From the NCBI GenBank assembly GCA_016875645.1, contig VGPE01000130.1, forward strand, positions 1 through 7,754: a stretch of 7,754 nt of DNA, read 5' to 3'. This DNA is from Chloroflexota bacterium (lineage in GTDB: Bacteria > Chloroflexota > Limnocylindria > Limnocylindrales > CSP1-4). The notes under the pieces were generated by a model. It did not search any database. It saw only the letters and a program-made list of their open reading frames with translations, and had not been told where the DNA came from. The translations under genes were made by a program, and so were the position numbers. The first letter of the stretch is position 1. Each line of letters begins with the position of its first letter. Of the stretch, positions 1 to 6,126 are shown one piece after another.

Positions 1-48
1 GGCGGTGGGCGCCGCGGTCGGCGCGGCGGTCGGCGCAGCGGTGGGTGC
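1..48 (-). repeat. 12-bp tandem repeat coding for the APTA linker
   Basis: About four imperfect copies of a 12-bp GC-rich unit, each encoding Ala-Pro-Thr-Ala, follow the lipobox of the lipoprotein gene and continue to the window edge. Copies differ mostly at third codon positions (GCG/GCC/GCT, ACC), so the repeat is kept at protein level. Repeats of this kind can change length by slippage. The total length cannot be seen. Confidence 0.7.
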
Positions 49-126
49 CGGCGTTGCCGTTGCCCCCTGGCATGCCGCGAAGACGATCGCCGCCGTCGCG
101 ATCAAGCCGAACAGGCGTTTGTGCAT
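1..126 (-). CDS. Lipoprotein, N-terminal part (probably a solute-binding protein)
   Basis: Only the first 42 codons are in the window; the rest lies beyond position 1. The protein starts MHKRLFGLIATAAIVFAAC: a positively charged start (H2, K3, R4), a hydrophobic stretch at residues 5-18, then Cys19 in the context F-A-A-C. This is a type II (lipoprotein) signal peptide, although Phe at -3 is less usual than Leu. Cys19 would be lipidated and anchor the protein on the outer face of the cytoplasmic membrane. Residues 25-42 form a low-complexity linker of repeated Ala-Pro-Thr-Ala. The ATG at 126 is chosen because a strong GGAGGA lies 6 nt upstream. In Chloroflexota, lipoproteins with such linkers are often ABC-transporter substrate-binding proteins, but no such domain is visible here, so that role is a guess. 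An IS21 element sits about 100 bp upstream and may affect its expression. Confidence 0.75.
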   Translation of the reverse strand, partial: MHKRLFGLIATAAIVFAACQGATATPAPTAAPTAAPTAAPTA

Positions 127-132
127 CAATGA

Positions 133-138
133 TCCTCC
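133..138 (-). promoter_or_regulatory. Ribosome binding site of the lipoprotein gene
   Basis: On the minus strand GGAGGA lies 6 nt upstream of the ATG at 126. This is close to the ideal Shine-Dalgarno sequence and spacing, and it fixes the start codon. Confidence 0.75.
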
Positions 139-223
139 GAGATCGGGGCATTGGTGGAACTCACTTGCGATGGACGCTCCGCATTGCGCACATCCGACGT
201 TCATTCCGCGACGGCATTCCGAC

Positions 224-227
224 GGGA
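224..227. repeat. Target-site duplication, left copy (GGGA)
   Basis: GGGA directly abuts the left IS tip (TGCCGG, starting at 228) and is repeated directly after the right tip at 2536-2539. Four bp is within the range known for the IS21 family. The match is exact, which points to a simple, fairly recent insertion. Confidence 0.8.
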
Positions 228-275
228 TGCCGGCGATCACCGAAATTCCCCACCCTCGATCAGCGAAACTCCCCA
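228..275. repeat. IS21 left terminal inverted repeat, two units
   Basis: The tip TGCCGGC leads into unit GATCACCGAAATTCCCCA (235-252) and then unit GATCAGCGAAACTCCCCA (258-275), 23 bp apart. The two units differ at only a few positions. Their reverse complements occur at the other end of the element. In IS21-family elements such multiple terminal repeats are the transposase binding sites. The istB stop codon at 306-308 lies about 30 bp inside. Confidence 0.85.
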
Positions 276-305
276 GATGACGACGCCCGGGTGGGCCCAC
301 CCAGC

Positions 306-1097
306 TTAGCCACTTGAGCGGACGACCACCCCCTTCCGGATGTGCTCGGCACGCGCCCGGTGGGTCCGCATGCGGTATCTGTCGCCGTCGATGTTGAAGA
401 CGACCGAGCGATGGAGGAGCCGGTCGAGCATCGCCGCCGCCACCGTCGGGTCGTCGAAGATGCGGCCCCAGCTGGCGATGCCCAGGTTCGTGGTCAACGC
501 AACGGAACCCTTGAGATATCTCTGGCTGATGACCTGGAAGAGGGCCGCGGCCGCTTCGGCCGGTAGAGGCAGGTATCCCGCCTCGTCGATCACGAGAAGC
601 CGGGGTCCGGCGAAGAAGCGCATCACCGTCGCCCAACGGCCTTCGAGGGCCGCCCGGTGGCAGCGCGCGGCGAGCTCGGCGGCGGTCGTGTAGTAGGCCC
701 GGTAGCCGGCCTCGATCGCCGCCCGGGCGAGGCCCACCGCGAGCATCGTCTTGCCGACCCCCGGCGGCCCGATGAAGAGGACGTTGGTGGCGTCCTCCAG
801 GAAGCGCAGCGTTCCGAGCTCGCTGACGAGCGCGCGATCGACCGCCGGCTGGGCCTCGAAGTCGAAGTCCGAAAGGCGCCACGGCGCCGGCAGCGAGGCG
901 AAGCGCTCCAGGCTCGCCCGCCGGCGAGCGAGGGTGGCCTCGACCTCGATCGAGAGCAGCCGCTCCAGCATGGCCGTGTGCCCCAGGCTGTCTGCCCGGG
1001 CCTGGTCGAGAACGGCGGGGAGTGCCTCGGCCGCGGCCGCCAGGCGCAGCGTGGCGAGGTGGCCGCGGACGGCCTGGTACAGCGATGGCTCGTTCAT
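306..1097 (-). CDS. istB: IS21-family helper ATPase IstB
   Basis: This 263-residue AAA+ ATPase works with the IstA transposase: it binds DNA, forms oligomers and helps select and deform the target. Visible motifs are Walker A GPPGVGKT (residues 110-117), Walker B LLVIDE (167-172), a sensor-1-like TTN (202-204) and a possible arginine-finger region DRLLHR (225-230). The N-terminal ~100 residues are the helical DNA-binding and IstA-contact part. Its length is normal for IstB (about 245-265). The start at 1097 overlaps the istA stop as ATGA, and GGAGG at 1105-1109 lies 7 nt upstream inside istA, so the two are translationally coupled. The stop is TAA at 308-306. Nothing looks broken. DnaC-like helicase loaders share the fold, but position next to istA and inside the IS settles the identity. 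Confidence 0.95.
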   Translation of the reverse strand: MNEPSLYQAVRGHLATLRLAAAAEALPAVLDQARADSLGHTAMLERLLSIEVEATLARRRASLERFASLPAPWRLSDFDFEAQPAVDRALVSELGTLRFLEDATNVLFIGPPGVGKTMLAVGLARAAIEAGYRAYYTTAAELAARCHRAALEGRWATVMRFFAGPRLLVIDEAGYLPLPAEAAAALFQVISQRYLKGSVALTTNLGIASWGRIFDDPTVAAAMLDRLLHRSVVFNIDGDRYRMRTHRARAEHIRKGVVVRSSG

Positions 1098-2374
1098 CGG
1101 ACCGCCTCCACGAGCTCGGCATAGCGGGCGAGGTCGACGACCACCTCGCGCGCCTCAGGGGACCGGAGCATCACCGCCGCAGCCCGGGCCGCGGGACCCG
1201 GCGGCTGGTTGCCCTTGCGCTCGCAGGGCGGCCGCGTGGTGAACGCGCCGAGCACCGTGGCCTCGAGCGCTGAGCGGTGCTCGGGCAGCCGGTGGACGCC
1301 GCCGCGGGCAACCCGGTGGACGGCCAGGAGCGACCCAGCTGTGCCGACGATCTCGAGGCTCGGGCTCCCGAGGCGGCTGCGGACCGTCAGCTGTGCGCCG
1401 ATGAGGCCGGGCGGCACGGAATAGCGGGCGCCCCGGAAGGCCACCGTGGCGTCGGCGGCCACGCTCACGGTCACCTCGAGGCTGGCCGGGTACGGCACCG
1501 GCGGCAGCGGCAGCAGGTGCTCCCCGGCGGCCAGCTCGCCGACTGTCAGCCCCTCTCTGGGACGGGCGTCGGCGATCGTCTCGCAGAAGTGATCGAGGCT
1601 GGCCTGGGCCTCCTCGATCGTCCGCGCCGTGAGAGTTCGCCACCAGCGCCCGCACAGGTAGCGGACACTCGCCTCGACCGAGCCCTTGCGGTTGCCGCGC
1701 CGGGGCGGGCAGGGCCGGATGACGACGCCATAGTGCCTGGCGACCGGGGCGAAGGAGGCCTGGACGTCGGCGGTGCCGGGCACGATGACGGTGGCCAGGC
1801 GGTCGGTCCGCCAAGCGGGCGTCGTGCCGCCCAACCGCCGGAGCACCCCGTCGAGCGCGTCGACGAGGTGGGGCTGGTCCTCGCTGGTGGTGATGACACC
1901 CCGGACACGGCTCGAGTGGGGCAGGGTGCCCAGCAGCACGTGGGCGGTGCCGCCCCACGGCGCCCGCCGCCGCTCGAACCAGTCCCACTGGATCTCGTCG
2001 CCCGGCGGATGGTCGATCTCGATCGTGGCCCGGCCCTTCACACCCGCGCAGCGCTCGCAGTGCGGCCGCAGGCCAGCCCGGCGAACCCAGCGCACGAAGG
2101 ACGGGTAGCTGCGCGCGTAACCGAGCAGGCGGACCTCGTCGAAGAGCGCCGTCAGCCAGAGGTGCGGGTCATCGAGGAAGCGCGCCGCCAGGTACGGCAC
2201 GAACGGTTCGAGCGGATCGGGGCTGGCGGGCCGGCGGACACCGGGTGATCGCTCACCCCGGACGTACGCGCGGACCGTCTTGCGGTCGCGTCCGAGATGG
2301 CGGGCGATCGCGCTGATCGACCAGCCGCGGTTGACGAGTGCGTGGGCCTCCACGTCTTCTCCCTGTGTGAGCAT
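1094..2374 (-). CDS. istA: IS21-family transposase IstA
   Basis: This 426-residue DDE transposase catalyses the cutting and joining steps of the element. An N-terminal helix-turn-helix (about residues 6-40, including GWSISAIARHLGRDRKTVRAY) should bind the terminal repeats. The RNase H-like catalytic core carries D131 (IQWDWF), D191 (WRTDRL) and E234 (GSVEASVRYL), with the spacing expected for DDE. A C-terminal beta-rich part (about 300-370, including ARYSVPP) matches the Mu-transposase-like C-terminal domain of IstA proteins. The start MLTQGEDVEAHALVNRGW resembles known IstA starts, which supports the ATG at 2374. No strong Shine-Dalgarno is seen at normal spacing: GGGAGA lies about 13 nt or more upstream. 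The 3' end overlaps istB by 4 nt. The frame is intact. Confidence 0.95.
   Translation of the reverse strand: MLTQGEDVEAHALVNRGWSISAIARHLGRDRKTVRAYVRGERSPGVRRPASPDPLEPFVPYLAARFLDDPHLWLTALFDEVRLLGYARSYPSFVRWVRRAGLRPHCERCAGVKGRATIEIDHPPGDEIQWDWFERRRAPWGGTAHVLLGTLPHSSRVRGVITTSEDQPHLVDALDGVLRRLGGTTPAWRTDRLATVIVPGTADVQASFAPVARHYGVVIRPCPPRRGNRKGSVEASVRYLCGRWWRTLTARTIEEAQASLDHFCETIADARPREGLTVGELAAGEHLLPLPPVPYPASLEVTVSVAADATVAFRGARYSVPPGLIGAQLTVRSRLGSPSLEIVGTAGSLLAVHRVARGGVHRLPEHRSALEATVLGAFTTRPPCERKGNQPPGPAARAAAVMLRSPEAREVVVDLARYAELVEAVR
1105..1109 (-). promoter_or_regulatory. Ribosome binding site of istB inside istA
   Basis: GGAGG on the minus strand lies 7 nt before the istB ATG and within the last codons of istA. 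With the ATGA stop/start overlap it supports coupled translation of the two IS genes. Confidence 0.65.
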
Positions 2375-2486
2375 GGAGCGGGGCTTCTCCCGTGCTGCTG
2401 GCTTGGAACACCGACAGCATCGGCTGGGGCCCCGCCCCGTTGTTGGACCAGACCATGTAGATGGCCCTGATCCGGGTGCTCATACC
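2375..2486 (-). other. Noncoding istA leader inside the IS
   Basis: This 112-bp stretch between the right terminal repeats and the istA ATG should hold the transposase promoter. I see no convincing -35/-10 pair. It contains a GGGGCCCC palindrome (2426-2433) and a small GC-rich inverted repeat just before istA (about 2379-2392), which could limit istA translation; both are weak observations. Open frames here are short and do not look coding. Confidence 0.4.
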
Positions 2487-2535
2487 TGGGGAGATTCAGT
2501 GATCAGACCTGAGGAGATTCCGCTGATCGTCGACA
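2487..2535. repeat. IS21 right terminal inverted repeat, two units
   Basis: In plus-strand order, inner unit TGGGGAGATTCAGTGATC (2487-2504) is followed by outer unit TGAGGAGATTCCGCTGATC (2510-2528) and tip GTCGACA ending at 2535. Reverse-complemented they match the left-end units. The outer unit is 1 bp longer than the other three copies, so spacing here is 24 bp against 23 bp on the left. Confidence 0.85.
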
Positions 2536-2539
2536 GGGA
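2536..2539. repeat. Target-site duplication, right copy (GGGA)
   Basis: GGGA directly follows the right IS tip (ending CGACA at 2535) and matches the GGGA at 224-227 next to the left tip. It marks where the host sequence resumes. Confidence 0.8.
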
Positions 2540-2722
2540 ATCGGCCGCCAACGGAGGCGAAACCGGCAGTGGAGACGCGCGTTCGCTGAACAGGCCGTCA
2601 TCGAGCGACCGGCAGGATCGGCACGACTGCGAGCGTACCGCACTCGGCGGGGGGACGGGCCGGCGCCGGCTCGCGAACGAAGAACGCCGCGAACGCATCG
2701 AGCGTCGCCCAAGCAGAGAGGC
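2540..2722. other. Noncoding host DNA downstream of gcvPB
   Basis: This 183-bp stretch separates the gcvPB stop from the IS. Before insertion it was joined to 127-227, giving about 284 bp between gcvPB and the lipoprotein gene. It holds a perfect 12-bp palindrome GCCGGCGCCGGC (2659-2670), but no T-run follows, so I do not call a terminator. No RNA gene or convincing coding frame is seen. It may contain the end of the gcv transcript and part of the original upstream region of the lipoprotein gene. Confidence 0.5.
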
Positions 2723-4222
2723 CTAGTCGGGGCAGGGGGTCTGGGCTCCCGTCATCCCGCGCCAGCGGAGGTTGGGGTTCCGGGCAGCGGTCGCCTCGTC
2801 GAGTCGCCGGACCGGCGCGGTGTGCGGCGCCGCCCTCGCGATCTCGGGGTCGACGCGGGCCTCCGCCACGATCGCAATGAGGGCGTCCGCGAACGCATCC
2901 ATGGTCTCGAGCGATTCGGTCTCGGTCGGCTCGATCAGCATCCCTTCGTCCACGATCAGCGGGAAGTAGATCGTGGGTGGATGAAAGCCATGGTCGATGA
3001 GGCGCTTCGCGAGATCCAGCGTCCGGACGCCGGTTTCCTTCTTGATCGTGGTCGCGGAGGCCACGAACTCGTGCTTACAGGGACGGTCATAGGGGATGTC
3101 GAAGGTGTCCTTGAGACGCCACTTGAGGTAGTTGGCCGCCAGGACCGCGTCCGACGAGACTTCCTCGAGGCCGCTCCCGCCATGGGCGCGGATGTATGCG
3201 TAGGCCCGCACGAGCACGCCCGTGCTTCCGACGTACGAGCGCACTCGGCCGATGGACGTAGGGCGCTCGCCCTCGCGCTCGCGGCGGAACGTTCCGTCGG
3301 GCTCGCGCAGGATGCGCGGCGCGGGCAGAAACGGGAGCAGCTTCTCCCCCACCCCGGCCGGCCCCGCACCCGGCCCGCCGCCGCCGTGCGGTGTCGAGAA
3401 CGTCTTGTGGGTATTGATGTGCATCACGTCGAAGCCGGCCCTGCCCGGCTTGAACCGGCCCATGATGGCGTTCAGGTTTGCGCCGTCCATGTAGGCCAGC
3501 GCACCGGCAGCGTGCACGGCGTCGAGCAGTTCGCCGATCCGCGCTTCGAAGAGGCCGACGGTGGACGGGTTGGTGATCATGACGGCGGCCGAGCGGGGGC
3601 TCAACGCCGCCTTGAACGCAGCGACGTCCACGCCGCCGTCGGGCGCGGACGGGATCGTGATGGTCGTGAATCCGGCCATCGTCGCGGTCGCCGGGTTCGT
3701 CCCGTGCGACGAGTCGGGCACCAGAACCTCGGTCCGGTCCAGGTCGCCGCGAGCGCGGTGATAGGCCCGGATCATGAGGATCCCGGTCAGTTCACCCTGA
3801 GCTCCGGCGGCGGGCTGCAGCGTCACTGCACGCATGCCGCTGACCTCGGCCAGCGCCTGCTCCAGCTCCCAGAGGAGGCCCAGGGTGCCCTGCGCCAGGT
3901 CGTCGGGCGCGAGCGGGTGAAGGTTGGCGAAGCCGGGCAGGCGCGCAGCCCACTCGTTCAGCTTGGGGTTGAACTTCATGGTGCACGACCCGAGCGGATA
4001 GAAGCCCGTGTCGATGGCGAAGTTGAGCTGCGACAGATTGACGTAGTGACGCACCACCGCAGGCTCGTTGAGCTCGGGCAGGGCGGCGGGGACCGCGCGG
4101 CGCTGATCGGCCGGGATCCGGTCAAGGCTGCCCTTGGGCGGGTGCGGGATCTTTCCCTCGCCGCGGCCGGGACGCGATCGCTCGAACAAAGTGGGCTGGA
4201 GCCTGGGGCCGGTGACGCTCAT
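2723..4222 (-). CDS. gcvPB: Glycine dehydrogenase (decarboxylating) subunit 2, GcvPB
   Basis: This is the PLP-carrying half of the split P protein. With GcvPA it decarboxylates glycine and passes the aminomethyl group to the lipoyl arm of GcvH in the cytoplasm. The 499-residue protein shows DTGFYPLGSCTMKFNP (residues 71-86), a PLP-enzyme core with SSHGTNPATA (171-180) and MDGANLNAIMG (245-255), and the Schiff-base lysine K273 in NTHKTFSTPHGGGGPG. The conserved PTIYFPLIV and EPTETES motifs (416-437) follow. Length is normal for the family (about 480-520). The ATG at 4222 overlaps the gcvPA stop as ATGA and has GGAG (4230-4233) 7 nt upstream, so the two subunits are translationally coupled, as suits a fixed-ratio complex. 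It is the last gcv gene; the IS follows 187 nt downstream. Confidence 0.97.
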   Translation of the reverse strand: MSVTGPRLQPTLFERSRPGRGEGKIPHPPKGSLDRIPADQRRAVPAALPELNEPAVVRHYVNLSQLNFAIDTGFYPLGSCTMKFNPKLNEWAARLPGFANLHPLAPDDLAQGTLGLLWELEQALAEVSGMRAVTLQPAAGAQGELTGILMIRAYHRARGDLDRTEVLVPDSSHGTNPATATMAGFTTITIPSAPDGGVDVAAFKAALSPRSAAVMITNPSTVGLFEARIGELLDAVHAAGALAYMDGANLNAIMGRFKPGRAGFDVMHINTHKTFSTPHGGGGPGAGPAGVGEKLLPFLPAPRILREPDGTFRREREGERPTSIGRVRSYVGSTGVLVRAYAYIRAHGGSGLEEVSSDAVLAANYLKWRLKDTFDIPYDRPCKHEFVASATTIKKETGVRTLDLAKRLIDHGFHPPTIYFPLIVDEGMLIEPTETESLETMDAFADALIAIVAEARVDPEIARAAPHTAPVRRLDEATAARNPNLRWRGMTGAQTPCPD

Positions 4223-5634
4223 CGGGTGGCTCCGGCGGGCTGGGCCGTGCGCACGCCACTCGCGACACCGTCCCGGGCCAGTTCGTCCGCGAGCGCGGCC
4301 GCGAAGCGGCGGATGTCCTCGTGCGTTGTGATCTCCGTCGCGCAGACGAGCAGCGCATCCGCGAGCGAGGGCTCGTGCGGCAGCGCCTCGGAGAGCACCA
4401 GGCCGGCCAGCACACCACGGTCGAGGAGGCGTCGGTGAACGGCAGGGGCGTTTGGCACCCGGATCGCGAACTCGTTGAGATACGGCCCCGAGTGCACGCG
4501 CTCCACGCCGATCCCGGCGAGTGCCGACTCCAGTTCGGAGGCGCGCGAGGCGCCCAGCGTCGCGACGTCGGCGAGCCCGTGCGGGCCCAGGGTGGCCAGG
4601 TACACGCTCGCGGCGAGCGCCAGGAGCGCTTGATTGGTGCAGATGTTGCTGGCCGCCTTCTCACGGCGGATGTCCTGCTCGCGAGCACGCATGGTCATGA
4701 CGAAGGCGCGTTTTCCGTCCACGTCGCTCGTCATGCCGACGAGACGACCCGGGATCTGGCGGACAAGGTCGTCGGTGCACGCGAGCAGCCCGAGATACGG
4801 GCCGCCGAACTGGGGCGGAATGCCCAGCGGCTGTCCTTCGCCGGACGCGATGTCCGCGCCGTACGCGCCGGGTGGCGCCAGCACGGAGAGCGAGACGGGC
4901 TCCACCACGGCCACGAACCTCGCCCCCGCCGCGTGTGCGAGTGCGCCCGCGCGCGACATGGGTTCGAGGAGCCCGAGGAAGTTCGGTTGGGCGAGGAGGA
5001 CGCCCGCGACCGGGGACTGTCCGTCGCCCAGGAGACGCTCCAGCGCCGTGAGGTCGGTCGTGCCGGCATGCGGGCCGTCGGCGACCAGCGGGATGTCGTC
5101 AACGCGGATGCCGGCGCCCTCGCAGTAGGTTTCGAGTGTCTGGCGGTAGTGGGGATGGATCGCACGGCTGACAAGCAGACGCTCGCGCTTCGTGGCGCGG
5201 CAGGTCATCAATCCCGCCTCGGCCGTGGCCGCGCCGCCGTCGTAATGCGACGCCGACACGACGTCGAGGTCCATCAGCTCCCCGATGAGCGACTCGTACT
5301 CGTAGATGGACTGCAGCGTGCCCTGCGAGACCTCTGGCTGGTAGGGCGTGTAGGCCGTGTACCACTCGCCCCGCAGGAGGATCTGGTCCACGGCAGCCGG
5401 CGACCAGTGGCGGTACACCCCGGCCCCGAGGAACGAGGCGAGATCCACGCGGTTGCGTCCGGCCATGCCGGCGAGGCGGGCCGACAGCTCCAGCTCGGGC
5501 TCCGGCGCGGGCAGGGCGAGGCCATTCGCACGAAGGGTGGCCGGGATGTCGGAGAAGAGCTCGTCGACGCTCTCGATGCCGAGCGCAGCGAGCATCCGCG
5601 CCCGGTCGGCCTCGGTGTGCGGTCCGTACGGCAT
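4219..5634 (-). CDS. gcvPA: Glycine dehydrogenase (decarboxylating) subunit 1, GcvPA
   Basis: This is the subunit of the split P protein that lacks the PLP lysine and pairs with GcvPB. The 471-residue protein starts MPYGPHTEADRARMLAALG, as family members do, and continues with DELFSDIP, FLGAGVYRHWSP, YTPYQPEVSQGTLQSIYEYE, GEGQPLGIPPQFGGPYLG and SNICTNQALLAL, all typical GcvPA motifs. The frame stays open 29 codons further upstream (to 5721), but that would overlap gcvH by 80 nt and adds sequence unlike the family, so I choose the ATG at 5634, 7 nt after the gcvH stop. No strong Shine-Dalgarno is seen (TGAGCGGGCC before ATG), so translation probably depends on coupling to gcvH. Its stop overlaps the gcvPB start. 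Confidence 0.95.
   Translation of the reverse strand: MPYGPHTEADRARMLAALGIESVDELFSDIPATLRANGLALPAPEPELELSARLAGMAGRNRVDLASFLGAGVYRHWSPAAVDQILLRGEWYTAYTPYQPEVSQGTLQSIYEYESLIGELMDLDVVSASHYDGGAATAEAGLMTCRATKRERLLVSRAIHPHYRQTLETYCEGAGIRVDDIPLVADGPHAGTTDLTALERLLGDGQSPVAGVLLAQPNFLGLLEPMSRAGALAHAAGARFVAVVEPVSLSVLAPPGAYGADIASGEGQPLGIPPQFGGPYLGLLACTDDLVRQIPGRLVGMTSDVDGKRAFVMTMRAREQDIRREKAASNICTNQALLALAASVYLATLGPHGLADVATLGASRASELESALAGIGVERVHSGPYLNEFAIRVPNAPAVHRRLLDRGVLAGLVLSEALPHEPSLADALLVCATEITTHEDIRRFAAALADELARDGVASGVRTAQPAGATR
4230..4233 (-). promoter_or_regulatory. Ribosome binding site of gcvPB inside gcvPA
   Basis: GGAG on the minus strand lies 7 nt before the gcvPB ATG, within the end of gcvPA. 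It is modest but well placed and fits coupled translation. Confidence 0.5.
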
Positions 5635-5641
5635 GGCCCGC

Positions 5642-6022
5642 TCAGCCCGCAGCCGTGAGCGCGTCGTAGGCGGCCGCATCAAGCAGGTCACCGAGCTGGC
5701 CCGGGTCCCCGATCCGGACACGGATCATCCAGCCCGCCCCGTAGGGGTCCCCGTTGACCAGCTCAGGGCTCGAGGCGAGCCCGCCGTTGGTCTCGGTCAC
5801 CGTGCCGCCCAGCGGTGAGAACAGGTCGCTGACGGCCTTGACCGACTCCACCACGCCGAAGGTCGCGAACTGCGCAAGTTCTCGGCCGGGCTCAGGCAGT
5901 TCGACGAAGACGATGTCGCCCAACTGGTCTGCCGCGTACTGGGTGATGCCGACCGTCGCGATGTCGTCCTCGACGCGGACCCATTCGTGGTCCTTCGTGT
6001 ACCGGAGATCGGTGGGCACCAT
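5642..6022 (-). CDS. gcvH: Glycine cleavage system H protein (lipoyl carrier)
   Basis: This is the small shuttle protein of the glycine cleavage system. Its lipoyl-lysine arm carries the aminomethyl group from the P protein to the T protein and is then reoxidised by the L protein. The 126-residue sequence is full length: YTKDHEWVRVE (residues 8-18), VGITQYAADQLGDIVFVELPEPG (24-46), and the lipoylation site K62 in FGVVESVKAVSDLFSP. Conserved GGTVTETN and NGDPYGAGWMIRV follow. The start at 6022 gives MVPTDLRYTKDHEW, matching the family, and AGGAGG lies 11 nt upstream. It comes about 104 nt after the natural end of gcvT and 7 nt before gcvPA. Because of the gcvT frameshift, ribosomes reading gcvT would run 131 nt into gcvH in another frame. 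Confidence 0.97.
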   Translation of the reverse strand: MVPTDLRYTKDHEWVRVEDDIATVGITQYAADQLGDIVFVELPEPGRELAQFATFGVVESVKAVSDLFSPLGGTVTETNGGLASSPELVNGDPYGAGWMIRVRIGDPGQLGDLLDAAAYDALTAAG

Positions 6023-6033
6023 CGCGAGGTGAA

Positions 6034-6039
6034 CCTCCT
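6034..6039 (-). promoter_or_regulatory. Ribosome binding site of gcvH
   Basis: AGGAGG on the minus strand lies 11 nt before the ATG at 6022. The spacing is slightly long, but this is the strongest Shine-Dalgarno in the operon, which suits gcvH, whose product is often needed in excess. GAGGT and ACCTC around it (6026-6037) could pair, but the loop would be very small. Confidence 0.6.
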
Positions 6040-6126
6040 GGCAGGCCGCGCATCGGCGGCCGTGACGAGTGGAACGGCGAGTGTCGGGGCGGGCGATGAA
6101 CGATGGCAGCCGGGCGCCCGATCGGG

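Larger units (their letters stand above)
228..2535 (-). mobile_element. Complete IS21-family insertion sequence (2308 bp)
   Basis: The element carries istA and istB in the order and ATGA overlap typical of IS21. Its tips match as inverted repeats: TGCCGGCGATCA on the left, and TGTCGACGATCA on the reverse complement of the right end, so it begins TG and ends CA. Each end has two copies of an approximately 18-bp unit, and the tips are flanked by a perfect 4-bp GGGA duplication. Its length fits the usual 1.9-2.5 kb of the family. Both genes are full length with catalytic motifs in place, so the copy may still be active. It lies between gcvPB and the lipoprotein gene, in the same orientation as both. 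The exact IS name cannot be given without a search. Confidence 0.9.

Noticed and set aside
150..210. Possible 18-codon minus-strand upstream ORF before the lipoprotein gene
   Set aside because: It is short, has no visible Shine-Dalgarno and an unremarkable Arg-rich product. Such frames arise by chance.
2659..2670. Perfect palindrome GCCGGCGCCGGC as the gcv operon terminator
   Set aside because: A 12-bp self-complementary run without a loop or T-run is expected by chance in such GC-rich DNA and does not make an intrinsic terminator.
2280..2726. Plus-strand frame of 148 codons across the right IS end
   Set aside because: It runs through the IS terminal repeats into host DNA, has no ribosome binding site I can see, and its product is low-complexity and unlike any family I know. 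In the rejoined pre-insertion sequence the frame also lacks a good start.
2822..4438. Long plus-strand open frame (538 codons) opposite gcvPB; a similar one lies at 6069-7517 opposite gcvT
   Set aside because: In high-GC DNA, frames opposite real genes often stay open. Their translations are rich in Arg/Gly/His and show no recognisable motif, while the minus strand encodes clear enzymes.
4219..5721. Longer gcvPA starting at 5721
   Set aside because: It adds 29 residues that do not look like GcvPA and would overlap gcvH by 80 nt. MPYGPHTEADRARML from 5634 matches the usual family start.
5892..6126. C-terminal extension of GcvT to 5892 as a genuine fused domain
   Set aside because: The extra residues are Arg/Pro/His-rich, and their last part is simply gcvH read out of frame. 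The true GcvT ending lies in the neighbouring frame.
6023..6126. Glycine riboswitch near gcvT/gcvH
   Set aside because: A riboswitch would be expected upstream of the first operon gene, outside the window. The gap here is too short for a full glycine aptamer and shows no recognisable core.
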